Assembly: GCA_937998355.1 (NCBI GenBank)
Contig: CALLDI010000001.1
Span: 124,001-188,000, forward strand
Origin: an uncultured Eggerthella sp.
GTDB lineage: Bacteria > Actinomycetota > Coriobacteriia > Coriobacteriales > Eggerthellaceae
Length of the DNA: 64,000 nucleotides
Direction of reading: 5' to 3'
The notes beneath the pieces were generated by a model. The model was not told the DNA's origin. It ran no database searches and worked only from the letters and a program-made list of their open reading frames with translations. The translations under genes were made by a program, and so were the position numbers. Numbering within the stretch: the first letter of the stretch is position 1; each line of letters begins with the position of its first letter. Shown piece by piece: positions 42,850-52,959 of the stretch.

Positions 42850-44254
42850 GTGCGGCCTCCTTGGAGTCGGCCTCGAACTTCCAGCCTTCAAGACGGTTCG
42901 TGGCGGTGTCGATGGCGAGGTAGTCTTCGTCAGATCCGCCCGTTTTCCATTCGTCCATCAGACGCGTGAAGGCATTGAACAGGTAGCGTGAGTCGGTCGA
43001 GCCCGGAGCCGCTTCGGGGTGGTATTGCACGCTGAAGGCAGGAGCGTCCAGAAACCGCATGCCTTCGATGGTGCCGTCGTTCAAGTTCACGTGCGTGAGC
43101 TGGATGCGACCGAAGCGATCGTTATTGACCACCGGCGGTATTTCGGCGTGCGTCCAGGGGTGCAGATCGCCCATGGTCCCCCAAGATGCGGCATCCCCTT
43201 CGGCGTTCGCGTTCAGCTGCTCGAGCGTCTTCGCGCTTTCGTCGTCGAGCGCGCCCAGCGAAGGGAATATGAGATTGAACCCGTGGTTCTGGACCGTGAT
43301 CTCCACGCGTTTCGTGACGAGGTTCATGACCGGTTGGTTGATGCCACGATGTCCGTACTTCAGCTTTTCGACCTGCGCGCCCGCTGCCTTGCCGAGCATC
43401 TGATGGCCGAGGCAGATGCCGAAGATGGGCACTTTGCCGAGCAGTCCCTCTACTTGATCGAACGTTCCTTTCACCGTGTCCGGGTCGCCTGGGCCGTTGC
43501 TCAAGAACACGCCATCGGGCTCGAGCGCGAGCACCTCTTCTGCGGAAGTGTTCCACGGAACGACGGTCACGGAACAGCCCGCTTCGACAAGTCCGTCCAA
43601 GATGGAGCTCTTCACGCCGCAATCGTAGGCGACCACCTGAAAGCGCGCTTCGACGGGCGCTTCTTTGGCGAAGCTGTGGATGGGTTGATAGTGGTAGGGC
43701 TCGGCGTTCTCGCGCGAGACCTGGGCCACGAAATTCTCATCGGTGAGCGGGGTGGCTGCTCGTGCTTTCGCGACCAAGCTCGTCGCGTCGCTATCGATGG
43801 TGGAGAGCACCGCGCGCATCGCGCCCGATTCGCGGATATGGCGTACGAGGGCGCGCGTATCGATTCCCTCGATGGCGATCACGTCCTGTTCGCGCAAGAA
43901 ATCGGGGAGGGATCGGTTGCTGCGCCAGTTGCTCGGGTGCGTGCACATGTCGCGCACGACGAGTCCGCGCAGTGCAACATGCGGGGCCTGCGCATCGTCT
44001 GCGTTCACACCGTAGTTGCCGATCTGGGGGTAGGTCATGCAGACGATCTGTCCGGCATACGAGGGGTCGGTCACCACCTCGAGATAGCCGACGAGCCCCG
44101 TGTTGAAGCAGATCTCTCCGCTCGTCTCTCCTGGGGCTCCGCATGAAAAACCTCGAAAGATCGTGCCATCTTCCAGCGCGAGAACTGCTGGTCGGGCACC
44201 TGCTTTCGAGGTGTTGCTCAAGATATGTTCGAACACGGTGCTCGGTCGATTCAT
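42842..44254 (-). CDS. carA: Carbamoyl-phosphate synthase, small (glutaminase) subunit
   Basis: A 470-aa glutamine-hydrolysing partner of CarB, longer than the typical 380. The N-terminal CarA domain has FNTGLVGYLEVVTDPSYAGQ, the C-terminal class I amidotransferase has FLSNGPGDP, the nucleophile Cys in FGICLGHQMLG, and VQYHPEAAPG. The extra length lies in an N-terminal about 20-residue lead, an insertion near DDESAKTLEQLNANAEGDA and the C-terminal EWKTGGSDEDYLAI region. ATG 44254 has GAAGGAG 5 nt upstream; the earlier in-frame start would run into the adjacent repeat element. Confidence 0.96.
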   Translation of the reverse strand: MNRPSTVFEHILSNTSKAGARPAVLALEDGTIFRGFSCGAPGETSGEICFNTGLVGYLEVVTDPSYAGQIVCMTYPQIGNYGVNADDAQAPHVALRGLVVRDMCTHPSNWRSNRSLPDFLREQDVIAIEGIDTRALVRHIRESGAMRAVLSTIDSDATSLVAKARAATPLTDENFVAQVSRENAEPYHYQPIHSFAKEAPVEARFQVVAYDCGVKSSILDGLVEAGCSVTVVPWNTSAEEVLALEPDGVFLSNGPGDPDTVKGTFDQVEGLLGKVPIFGICLGHQMLGKAAGAQVEKLKYGHRGINQPVMNLVTKRVEITVQNHGFNLIFPSLGALDDESAKTLEQLNANAEGDAASWGTMGDLHPWTHAEIPPVVNNDRFGRIQLTHVNLNDGTIEGMRFLDAPAFSVQYHPEAAPGSTDSRYLFNAFTRLMDEWKTGGSDEDYLAIDTATNRLEGWKFEADSKEAAHA

Positions 44255-44285
44255 CGATTCTCCTTCACCAAGCAAGTTGCTTCTT

Positions 44286-44425
44286 CTTTTCGCGCTCAGC
44301 ATGAGCGGCGAGGCTCGCTCGACAGCGTCGCTTCGGTCGAGTTAACTTCGCTTGTGCGAAGTGGATCTCTCCCTCGCTTTGGCTCGGTCTCGCTGCGCCT
44401 TGCTGCTCATACTGAGCGCGAAGGG
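44286..44425. repeat. Dispersed palindromic intergenic element, copy B
   Basis: A 140-bp element whose outer arms (from 44286 and back from 44425, about 29 nt each) are imperfect inverted repeats. They differ in sequence from the arms of copy A. The core 44325-44383 matches copy A, and its hairpin is ACTTCGC / GCGAAGT (44345-44362), one base pair changed on both sides relative to copy A. It lies between the glutamine synthetase stop and the carA start. Confidence 0.7.
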
Positions 44426-44481
44426 AACGAAAGTGGAAGGAGAAGGGAGGTCGCTCTTCTCCTTCCTAATATCGCAAAGCC

Positions 44482-46569
44482 TTACACGTAGAACAACATA
44501 TTGTTGTAACTCGGGACAGGCCAGTGCGAGCGGTCGGTGATGGTCTCCGTGAAGTCGACCACCGCTCTCAATTCATCCATGATGGGGATGACGGTGTGTG
44601 CGTAGTAGTTGGCACGCTCTTGCAGATCGTCGATCTCGAGCGCGTGGTTGCCCGTGGTATCGAGCTCTTCGACCAGCGCATCGATCTTGTCGAGCGACTC
44701 GAGCAGATTGGTGAGCAGCTTCTCCTGCGCGCCGGTCTTCGCACCAGCGGGCGCGGTCTCGCGGAAGCGCTTGAGGCTTTCCGCGACTTCGGAGGCGTAC
44801 GCGTTGATGGCGGGCACGAACGTGCGGCGCGTCATGCGGCGCATCACACGCGCTTCGATATTGATCAGCTTGCAATAGCGCTCGAGCTTGCATTCGTAGC
44901 GACTCTCGATCTCGTTTTCGGAGAGCACGCCCATCTCATCGAACAGCGCGATGGACTTGTCGGCCACGTAGGCGGGAAGCGCGTCAGCGGTGGTCCGGTT
45001 GTTCGCGAGCCCGCGGCGCTTCGCTTCGGCCTCCCATTCATCGGCATAGCCGTTTCCGTTGAAGATGATGCGCTGATGGTCGGTGAGCGTTCGCTTGATG
45101 TAGTCGGCAGCAGCGGCATTGACATCGCTCGCGCCCTCGAGCGCATCGGCGAAGCTCTTCAGGCTCTTCGCTACTGCGGTGTTCAAGATCATATTGCAAT
45201 CGGCAAGATTGTTGTGCGAGCCTGGCATGCGGAACTCGAATTTGTTGCCCGTGAACGCGAAGGGGCTCGTACGATTACGGTCGGTGTTGTCCTTTAGGAA
45301 CAGCGGCAGACTCTGCACGCCGAGGTCGATGCGGGTCTCGCCCTGGCCGATGTATTCCTGGCCCTTGATGATGGCTTCCACGATCGCACCCAATTCATCG
45401 CCCAAGAAGATGGAGATGATGGCAGGCGGCGCTTCGTTGGCGCCCAAGCGGTGGTCGTTGCCCGCAGTGGCTACCGACATGCGCAACAGTTCTTGGTATT
45501 CATCGACCGCTTCGATGATGGCGGTGAGGAACACCAGAAAGCGCAGGTTATCGGTAGGATTATCGCCGGGGTCGAGCAGATTCTTGTCATCTGCCGAGAT
45601 GGCCCAGTTGTTGTGCTTGCCTGAACCGTTCACACCTTCGAAGGGCTTCTCATGCAGAAGGCACACCAGGCCGAAGCGGCTGGCGAGCATGGTCATCTCT
45701 TCCATGGTGAGCAGGTTCTGATCGATGGCCTGATTGGCGTTCGCGAAGATGGGAGCGAGTTCGTGCTGGGCGGGCGCGACCTCGTTGTGCTTGGTGCGCG
45801 CCGGAATGCCGAGCTTCCACAGTTCATCGTCGAGTTCTTTGAGGAAGTTATTGACGGTCGGACGGATCGAACCGAAGTAGTGCTCTTCGAGCTCCTGGCC
45901 TTTGCAGGGGGAGTGACCGAACAGCGTGCGGCCGGTCAGCACGAGGTCTTCGCGGCGTTCGTATTCGTCTTTCGGAATGAGGAAGAATTCCTGTTCAGCG
46001 CCTACCGTGGTAGTGACGCGTTGGGGGTGTTCGTCGAAGATGGCTAGTACACGCTTCGCCTGTTCTTCGATCGCGCCCATCGAACGCAGCAGTGGCGTCT
46101 TCTTGTCGAGCGCTTCGCCGGTGTACGAACAGAATGCCGTGGGGATGCACAGCACCTCATCTTTGATGAAGGCATGGCTGGTGGGATCCCAGGCGGTATA
46201 GCCGCGCGCTTCGAAGGTGGCGCGCAGGCCGCCATTCGGGAAGCTGGAGGCATCGGGTTCGCCCTGGATCAGCTCTTTGCCCGAGAAGGTCATGATGACG
46301 CTGCCATCGGGTTGTGGATTGATGAACGCGTCGTGCTTCTCGCTCGTGGTGCCCGAGAGAGGTTGGAACCAGTGCGTGAAGTGCGTCGCTCCGTGCTCGA
46401 TCGCCCACTCCTTCATGGCGTGCGCGACCACGTTCGCCACGTCGAGGTTCAGCGGTTCGCCATCGGTGATGGTGCGCATGAGTTCTTTGTAGGTGGCTTT
46501 CGGCAGGCGCTCTTTCATCACGCGTTCGTCGAACACCATGGTTCCGTAAATGTCTGACACGTTCGTCAT
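44482..46569 (-). CDS. glnN: Glutamine synthetase, type III
   Basis: A 695-aa GSIII, much longer than GSI. The family N-terminal region includes WAIEHGATHFTHWFQPLSG followed by SEKHDAF. The ATP/glutamate core has VGAEQEFFLI, the NEVAPAQHELAPIF block, CLLHEKPFEGVNGSGKHNNWA and FRMPGSHNNLADCN. The C-terminal helical domain follows. GSIII enzymes form dodecamers and are common in anaerobes. AAGGAG lies 6 nt upstream of its ATG. It is upstream of carAB and downstream of gltD on the same strand, linking ammonium assimilation to carbamoyl phosphate synthesis. Confidence 0.95.
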   Translation of the reverse strand: MTNVSDIYGTMVFDERVMKERLPKATYKELMRTITDGEPLNLDVANVVAHAMKEWAIEHGATHFTHWFQPLSGTTSEKHDAFINPQPDGSVIMTFSGKELIQGEPDASSFPNGGLRATFEARGYTAWDPTSHAFIKDEVLCIPTAFCSYTGEALDKKTPLLRSMGAIEEQAKRVLAIFDEHPQRVTTTVGAEQEFFLIPKDEYERREDLVLTGRTLFGHSPCKGQELEEHYFGSIRPTVNNFLKELDDELWKLGIPARTKHNEVAPAQHELAPIFANANQAIDQNLLTMEEMTMLASRFGLVCLLHEKPFEGVNGSGKHNNWAISADDKNLLDPGDNPTDNLRFLVFLTAIIEAVDEYQELLRMSVATAGNDHRLGANEAPPAIISIFLGDELGAIVEAIIKGQEYIGQGETRIDLGVQSLPLFLKDNTDRNRTSPFAFTGNKFEFRMPGSHNNLADCNMILNTAVAKSLKSFADALEGASDVNAAAADYIKRTLTDHQRIIFNGNGYADEWEAEAKRRGLANNRTTADALPAYVADKSIALFDEMGVLSENEIESRYECKLERYCKLINIEARVMRRMTRRTFVPAINAYASEVAESLKRFRETAPAGAKTGAQEKLLTNLLESLDKIDALVEELDTTGNHALEIDDLQERANYYAHTVIPIMDELRAVVDFTETITDRSHWPVPSYNNMLFYV

Positions 46570-46706
46570 GAGGTCTCCTTCTCTGCGTTGCAGCTGCTTC
46601 GATTCGCTCCAGCATCCTGCGCGACCGCATTCGTTCTGACGATATTCAGCCTACGGCGCGAATGTTTCGAACAGCTTTCAGAGGCGTAAACTCTCGCGCG
46701 CTTTTG

Positions 46707-48146
46707 TTACGCGAGGTCGGCGATTTCGCGGGCGCAGGCGAGCGCGTCGGCCATGGCGTTCACGACGAGCGTCGAACCGAGATTCGCATCGCCTGCTACG
46801 AAGAGCGCAGGCTTGCCAGCTTCTTCATCAGCTGCGTGCAGGCGATGGGTGCCGCTGCAGCTGTCGGGCATCTGCACGCCGAACGCTTCGAACACGCTCT
46901 TCTCAGCACCGGTGAAGCCCTTCGCGATCAACACGAGTTGCGCAGGTATCTCCGCTTCGGTGTTCTCGACCAGGTGGCGGCCTCCATCGTAGGAAAGCTC
47001 TTGGATATGCACGCGCTCGACCGCATCGGTTCCGCTGAACGCGATGGTGTCGCGCGAGAAGATGCGGGGGTCACCGCCCAAGATCGCATCGGCTTCGCGC
47101 TGGCCGTACCCTTGCGAGAAGACCACACGTTCAGCTGGCCAGATCTCTTGGGTATTCACGTCGTGCGCTTCAGGCGCACGTTCTGCGCGGATCACTTGCG
47201 TGATGCTGGCTGCACCCTGGCGCACGGCGCACGCCACGCAGTCGTTGCCCGTATCGCCGCCGCCGATCACCACCACATCCTTGTCAGCTGCATCGATGGT
47301 GCAAGCGCGTTCTTCGAGCAGGGCGCTCTCCACTTCGCTCAGATATTCGAGCGCGAAATGGATGCCATCGAGCTCGCGTCCGGGCAGCGCGACATCACGC
47401 GCGACGCCAGCACCGATCGCCAATACGACCGCATCAGACTGCGCGGAGATCTCAGCGGCGTGCTTGGCCGCGTCGACGCCACAGCGAAATTCGATGCCGC
47501 TCTCGCGCATCAGGTCCACGCGCCGCTCCACCACCCACTTCGGCAGCTTCATGTTCGGAATGCCATACATCAGCAAGCCACCCGGTCGCGCGTCCTTTTC
47601 GTAGACGCGCACCTTCCAGCCACGTCGCGCCATCTCCCAGGCAACGGCGAGCCCCGCAGGTCCTGATCCGATCACGCTCACGAGCGGAGCATCCTCACGT
47701 GCGGGCGGCAACGGATCGATGCCGGCTTCCCATGCCAGGTCGGAGAGCGCGCGTTCGTTGTCGTTGATCGTGACCGGAGCCTTATGCAACCCCAGGTTGC
47801 AGGCGACTTCGCATGGTGCAGGGCAAACGCGCCCTGTGAATTCAGGAAAGGGGTTCGTCAGACTCACGCGCGCGATCGCGTCCGAAAAGCGCCTGCGATA
47901 CAGCAGATCGTTCGTTTCGGGGATCAGATTATGCAGCGGGCAGCCCACCGCATGCGTCGATCCGCCCAAAGCAATACCGCTCTGACAGAACGCCACGCCG
48001 CAGTTCATGCAGCGGCTCGCTTGTTCGCATTGTTCGTCGAGGGTGCGCGGGATGACGAATTCCTCGAAATCGAGGACCGATTCAGTAGCCGGGCGGACGC
48101 GATGATCCGCGCGTTCTACCTGCAGAAATGCTCCAACTCTTCCCAT
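46707..48146 (-). CDS. gltD: Glutamate synthase (NADPH), small subunit
   Basis: A 479-aa flavoprotein that passes electrons from NAD(P)H to GltB. The N-terminal [4Fe-4S] cysteines are in CEQASRCMNCGVAFCQSG, in GCPLHNLIPE and in VCPAPCEVACN. The FAD site is VIGSGPAGLAVAWEM and the NAD(P)H site VIGGGDTGNDCVA. ATG 48146 lies one base past the gltB stop and has GGGAG 6 nt upstream; the longer in-frame start falls inside gltB. It is the last gene of gltBD. Confidence 0.95.
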   Translation of the reverse strand: MGRVGAFLQVERADHRVRPATESVLDFEEFVIPRTLDEQCEQASRCMNCGVAFCQSGIALGGSTHAVGCPLHNLIPETNDLLYRRRFSDAIARVSLTNPFPEFTGRVCPAPCEVACNLGLHKAPVTINDNERALSDLAWEAGIDPLPPAREDAPLVSVIGSGPAGLAVAWEMARRGWKVRVYEKDARPGGLLMYGIPNMKLPKWVVERRVDLMRESGIEFRCGVDAAKHAAEISAQSDAVVLAIGAGVARDVALPGRELDGIHFALEYLSEVESALLEERACTIDAADKDVVVIGGGDTGNDCVACAVRQGAASITQVIRAERAPEAHDVNTQEIWPAERVVFSQGYGQREADAILGGDPRIFSRDTIAFSGTDAVERVHIQELSYDGGRHLVENTEAEIPAQLVLIAKGFTGAEKSVFEAFGVQMPDSCSGTHRLHAADEEAGKPALFVAGDANLGSTLVVNAMADALACAREIADLA

Positions 48147-48147
48147 C

Positions 48148-51100
48148 TTATGCTCCCATCGTCGTAACTTCGAAGGCAAGCTCTTCGGCTTCTTCGCGTT
48201 CGTGGCCTTGGCTTTCGTATTCATCGATCAGTTCGAGCATCTTGCCGTATTCGATCGGGATCACCTTCGTGAAATGCTTGGCGATGTCGTCGAATTGGTA
48301 GAGCATCATCACGCCGAGGGGGCTGGCTGTAGCTTCTACGTGCGCTTCGAGCAGCTGGCGGATGGTCGCGATCTCTTCAGCGCTCGGCTCGACCAACTCG
48401 ACCAGTTCGAGATTGCAGTTGGTGCGCAGCGTCTTCGTTTCGTCGTAGACATACGCGATGCCGCCGCTCATGCCAGCAGCGAAGTTGAGGCCGACCTCGC
48501 CCAAGCAGAGCACCGTGCCACCGGTCATGTATTCGCAGCCATTTTCGCCCACACCTTCCACGACGAGCTCGGCACCCGAGTTGCGCGCCGCGAAACGCTG
48601 GCCGGCCACGCCATTCACGAAGCCTTGACCTGCGGTCGCGCCATAGAACGCGACATTGCCGACGAGGATGTTCTCTTCGGGGCGATAGGTCGCCTCTGCC
48701 GGCGGTGTGATGGCAAGACGACCGCCTGAAAGCCCCTTGCCGAAGTAGTCGTTCGTGTCGCCCGCGATGGAGAGCGTCACGCCGTGGGGCAGGAACGCGC
48801 CGAAGCTCATGCCACCTGATCCCGCGCAATCGATCACGATCGAATCGTCGGGCAGGCCTTCCGGGTGACGATCGGTCACGTGCGCACCCAGCATGGTGCC
48901 GACGCAACGGTTCACGTTCGATATATCCGCGTGGAAGCGGATCGGCTCAAGGTGTTCGCGCGCATCTGCGGAATAGGGGATGAACAACGTCGCATCGAGC
49001 GTTTGCGGCAAGGTGTTCGGCGCTTGTGCCTCGACCACGAAATGAGGGTAGTGTGCGACGGGAATCTGGCGTCCGAACTCGACCTCAGGCTTGACGAGCA
49101 GTGGATCGAGATCGACCAGATTGGCCTTCCAGCTGCGCGCATCGTTCGTTTGGCGCAGGCATTCCACCTGGCCGACCATCTCTTCAACGGTCGCGAAGCC
49201 AAGGCTCGCCATGATGGTGCGCAGCTGCTCGGCCACCATCATCATGTAGTTGACCACGTATTCGGGCTTGCCGCAGAAACAGGCGCGCAGCCCGCGGTTC
49301 TGCGTCGCGATGCCCACGGGGCAGGTGTCTTGCTGGCAGTCGCGCTGCATCAAGCATCCCATCGCGATGAGCGGCATGGTGGCGAATCCGAATTCTTCAG
49401 CGCCCAGCAGGCACGCGACAGCAACGTCGCGGCCGTCCATCAGCTTGCCATCAGCTTCCAGTACGACGCGGCTGCGCAGGCCATTTGCGAGCAGCGTCTG
49501 CTGCGTTTCGGCAAGGCCCATCTCGAGCGGAAGGCCCGCATGGTGGATGGAGTCGCGCGGTGCCGCGCCCGTACCTCCGTTCGAGCCGGATATCAAGATC
49601 TTGTTCGCACCGCCCTTGGCAACGCCGGTGGCGATGGTGCCCACGCCCGTTTCGGAAACGAGCTTGACCGAGACGCGCGCCTGTGGATTAGCGTTCTTCA
49701 GGTCGAAGATCAACTCTGCCAGGTCTTCGATGGAATAGATGTCATGATGCGGCGGAGGAGAGATGAGCCCGATGCCAGGGGTCGAGCGACGCGTGCGCGC
49801 GATCCAGGGCCACACCTTCTTGCCAGGCAGATGGCCGCCTTCGCCGGGCTTCGCGCCCTGTGCGAGCTTGATCTGTAGTTCGTCGGCGCTCATGAGATAG
49901 CGGCTCGTGACGCCGAAACGACCGGAGGCGATCTGCTTGATGGCCGATCGCTTGGAATCACCATTGCCAAGCGGCGTTTCACGTGCGGGGTCTTCGCCGC
50001 CTTCACCGGAATTCGAGCGCCCGCCCAGGCGATTCATGGCGATGGCGAGGCATTCATGGGCTTCCTTCGAAATGGAGCCGTAGCTCATCGCGCCCGTGTT
50101 GAAGCGCTTCACGATCTCAGCTGCAGGTTCGACCTCATCGAGCGGGATGGCAGGTCTGATGGCGACGAACTCGAGCAGGTCGCGCAGAACGATGCTGCGC
50201 CCGGGGCGATGGACCGCGGCACTGTACGCTTCGAAGAGCTCAGGGTCGTTCGTGCGCACGGCGCGTTGGAGTAGGGAGATGACCTGCGGATCGATCAGGT
50301 GATCTTCGCCGCATGGGCGCCAGGTGGTGATGCCTGAGCTTGGCAGTTGATCGGGGGCGGGAGAGGTGGCTTGTGTCAGCGCCTCGGCGTAGCGTGCGTC
50401 GCATTCGCGCTGCAGGTCGTCGATGGTCAGACCCCCGATACGGCTCACGGTACCCGTGAAATGCGCGTCGATCAATTCGCTCGAGAGTCCGACCGCTTCG
50501 AAGATCTGCGCGGCATGGTAGCCCTGCATGGTCGAGATGCCCATCTTGGACATGATCGAGACGATGCCCGAGAGAATGGCGGCGTCATAATTGGCGATGC
50601 CAGTGGGACCGTCCACTGCGAGGATGCCGCGATCGGCCAGCGAAAGGATCGTGTCGTGCGCAAGATAGGGATAGATGCCGGAGGCGGAATAGCCGACCAA
50701 GGTCGCGAAATCGTGCGCGGTCACCGCGTCTCCGCATTCCACGATCAGGTCCGCTTGCGTGCGCAGACCGCAGCGCAGCAGGTGGTTATGAACGGCTGCT
50801 ACCGCGAGCAGCGTGGGCATGGGCACTTCGCCTGTCGGTACGCGGTCGGAGATCGCGAGGATGGTCGTGCCTTCGCGCACAGCTTCTTCGGCCTGTTCGC
50901 AGAGCGTATTCACGGCAGCGGCCAGCGCATGCGGGCCATCATCTGCGGGGTAGGAGGCGATCAGCTTCGCGCCCTTGAAGCCCTTTTCGTCGATGTTCGT
51001 CAGGGCGTCGAATTCCTCGCGCGTGAGCAGGGGAGTGTCGAGACGAACCAAACGACAGTTCGCGCGCGCGTCTTCGAGCAGGTTGCCGTGGTTGCCCAGA

Positions 51101-52872
51101 TAGAGCAGCGTGGAGGTGAGATGCGACTCGCGCAGCGCGTCGATCGGTGGGTTCGTGACCTGCGCGAACAATTGGTTGAAGTAATGGAAAAAGCGGCGCG
51201 GATGTTCCGATAAACATGCGAGTGGGGTATCCGCGCCCATGGACGCCAGCGGCGCCTTTGCCTTTTCCGCCATAGGGATGATCGCTTCTTCGATATCGTC
51301 GAAGAAGTAACCATGTATAGCCTGTCGGTCGCTCAAATTCAGGTCTTCGTCGCGCGCGGGTTCGCCTGCGTGTGGCGAAGGTGAGTCGGATTCGCGCGCT
51401 TGAGCGACGAGCGAATCGAGCGTACGGGTCTCGGCGTTGATCCAGTCGAGGTAGGGCGCTTCTGCGGTCAGCGCATCCTTGATCTCATCGTTGAAGATCA
51501 CGCGTCCCTGATCGGGATCGACGATCAGCATCTGGCCTGGTCCCAGACTGCCTGCGATCAAGATCTTCGCGGGGTCGACATCGAGCGTGCCCGCTTCGCT
51601 CGAGAGGATCAAACGATCATCGGCGGTCACGTAGTAGCGGGCAGGGCGCAACCCGTTGCGATCGAGCACTGCGCCCATCATGCGTCCGTCGGTGAATGCG
51701 ATGGCAGCAGGGCCTTCCCAGGCTTCGGTCAGCATCGACTGGTATTCGCCCCATGCGCTGCGTTTATGCGAGAGCGTTGGGTTCTTATCCCACGGTTCGG
51801 GCAGCACCATCGAAACGGCGCGCGGCAAGCTGCGGCCGTTCATCACGATGAACTCGAGCATGTTGTCGAGCATCGCCGAGTCGGATCCTTCGCCGTTAAA
51901 GACGGGCAGCACCTTCTCGAGATCGGCACCCATCACGGGAGAATAGAGGTGCGGCTCGCGCGCGAGCGTCCAGTTCACGTTGCAACGTAGCGTGTTGATC
52001 TCACCGTTGTGCACCATGTAGCGATTCGGATGCGCGCGCTCCCACGAAGGGGTGGTGTTGGTGGAATAGCGTGAGTGCACGAGCGCGATGGCGGTCTCGC
52101 AGGATGCGTCGTCCAGATCCTTGAAGAAGCCGCGCATCTGCGTGGAGACCAGCATGCCCTTGTAGACGATGGTGCGTGCGCTCATCGAGCAGACATAGAA
52201 GGTCTTGCCAAGGAGGCTTTCGGTCTCCTTGGCGCGCTTCTCGATCATGCGACGGCACTGATAGAGGCGACGTTCGAACGCTTCGCCGGCTTCGCAGTCG
52301 GCAGGGCGACCGAGGAACGCTTGCTTGATGGTGGGCATGCACTCGAGGGCGGCTTGACCCAGATCGTGCGCGTCGGTGGGTACGTCGCGCCAGAACAGTA
52401 GCGGAATGCCTTCGGCGATGCAGCCGTCTTCGAAGACGCGCATCGCTTCGGTGGTGCCGTGGTCGTCGGCAGGCAGGAAGAGCATGGCCACGCCGTAGTC
52501 GCCCTCTTCGGGCAGAAGACAGCCGCACTTCTGAGCTTCCTTACGGAAGAACCGATGGGGCACTTGGAGCAGGATGCCCGCGCCGTCACCCGTATTGGCT
52601 TCCAGCCCGACACCGCCGCGGTGTTCGAGGTTCACCAGTACCGAGAGCGCGTCGTCTACCATCTGGTGGGAGCGTACGCCTTTCAGGTTCGCCAGTGCGC
52701 CGATGCCGCATGCGTCATGTTCGAATGAGCTTCGATAAAGACCACCGCGCGCTTCGTTGCGCTTACGTGCTGCCATGCCGGCAGACATCTGTTCTGGCTG
52801 TTCGCAGGGAAGCTGGTCCTGCAGTTGCTGGTCGCAAGGATGCGCCTGCGCGCACGATGCTTCGCACTTCAT
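48148..52872 (-). CDS. gltB: Glutamate synthase (NADPH), large subunit
   Basis: A 1574-aa complex enzyme that hydrolyses glutamine and transfers the ammonia to 2-oxoglutarate. The Ntn-type nucleophile is Cys55 (FEHDACGIGALANL), so a 54-residue propeptide would be removed. The FMN/3Fe-4S region includes QRDCQQDTCPVGIATQ, and GSNGGTGAAPRDSIHHAGLP precedes it. The C-terminal beta-helix is present (MTGGTVLCLGEVGLNFAAGMSGG). The propeptide is unusual in carrying Cys3, Cys7, Cys13 and Cys23. The start is supported by AAAGGGG 6 nt upstream; no Shine-Dalgarno precedes the internal Met residues at 29 or 33. Confidence 0.96.
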   Translation of the reverse strand: MKCEASCAQAHPCDQQLQDQLPCEQPEQMSAGMAARKRNEARGGLYRSSFEHDACGIGALANLKGVRSHQMVDDALSVLVNLEHRGGVGLEANTGDGAGILLQVPHRFFRKEAQKCGCLLPEEGDYGVAMLFLPADDHGTTEAMRVFEDGCIAEGIPLLFWRDVPTDAHDLGQAALECMPTIKQAFLGRPADCEAGEAFERRLYQCRRMIEKRAKETESLLGKTFYVCSMSARTIVYKGMLVSTQMRGFFKDLDDASCETAIALVHSRYSTNTTPSWERAHPNRYMVHNGEINTLRCNVNWTLAREPHLYSPVMGADLEKVLPVFNGEGSDSAMLDNMLEFIVMNGRSLPRAVSMVLPEPWDKNPTLSHKRSAWGEYQSMLTEAWEGPAAIAFTDGRMMGAVLDRNGLRPARYYVTADDRLILSSEAGTLDVDPAKILIAGSLGPGQMLIVDPDQGRVIFNDEIKDALTAEAPYLDWINAETRTLDSLVAQARESDSPSPHAGEPARDEDLNLSDRQAIHGYFFDDIEEAIIPMAEKAKAPLASMGADTPLACLSEHPRRFFHYFNQLFAQVTNPPIDALRESHLTSTLLYLGNHGNLLEDARANCRLVRLDTPLLTREEFDALTNIDEKGFKGAKLIASYPADDGPHALAAAVNTLCEQAEEAVREGTTILAISDRVPTGEVPMPTLLAVAAVHNHLLRCGLRTQADLIVECGDAVTAHDFATLVGYSASGIYPYLAHDTILSLADRGILAVDGPTGIANYDAAILSGIVSIMSKMGISTMQGYHAAQIFEAVGLSSELIDAHFTGTVSRIGGLTIDDLQRECDARYAEALTQATSPAPDQLPSSGITTWRPCGEDHLIDPQVISLLQRAVRTNDPELFEAYSAAVHRPGRSIVLRDLLEFVAIRPAIPLDEVEPAAEIVKRFNTGAMSYGSISKEAHECLAIAMNRLGGRSNSGEGGEDPARETPLGNGDSKRSAIKQIASGRFGVTSRYLMSADELQIKLAQGAKPGEGGHLPGKKVWPWIARTRRSTPGIGLISPPPHHDIYSIEDLAELIFDLKNANPQARVSVKLVSETGVGTIATGVAKGGANKILISGSNGGTGAAPRDSIHHAGLPLEMGLAETQQTLLANGLRSRVVLEADGKLMDGRDVAVACLLGAEEFGFATMPLIAMGCLMQRDCQQDTCPVGIATQNRGLRACFCGKPEYVVNYMMMVAEQLRTIMASLGFATVEEMVGQVECLRQTNDARSWKANLVDLDPLLVKPEVEFGRQIPVAHYPHFVVEAQAPNTLPQTLDATLFIPYSADAREHLEPIRFHADISNVNRCVGTMLGAHVTDRHPEGLPDDSIVIDCAGSGGMSFGAFLPHGVTLSIAGDTNDYFGKGLSGGRLAITPPAEATYRPEENILVGNVAFYGATAGQGFVNGVAGQRFAARNSGAELVVEGVGENGCEYMTGGTVLCLGEVGLNFAAGMSGGIAYVYDETKTLRTNCNLELVELVEPSAEEIATIRQLLEAHVEATASPLGVMMLYQFDDIAKHFTKVIPIEYGKMLELIDEYESQGHEREEAEELAFEVTTMGA

Positions 52873-52959
52873 GTAGTACCCCTTTTCGCATGTTTCGGTG
52901 GTACTACTCTAATCGCGCTCTGTGTCTTGAACATTGCGCGATTGTTACGCCTGGGTTAA

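Noticed and set aside
41485..42969. 494-codon open frame on the plus strand opposite carB
   Set aside because: It is antisense to a complete CarB with all motifs. The translation is Arg/Asp/Glu/His-rich, with no recognisable domain and no ribosome-binding site. Long antisense frames are expected from the strong third-position GC bias.
46662..47666. 334-codon plus-strand frame opposite gltD
   Set aside because: Antisense shadow of GltD, whose FAD and NAD(P)H motifs are intact; the predicted protein has no family features.
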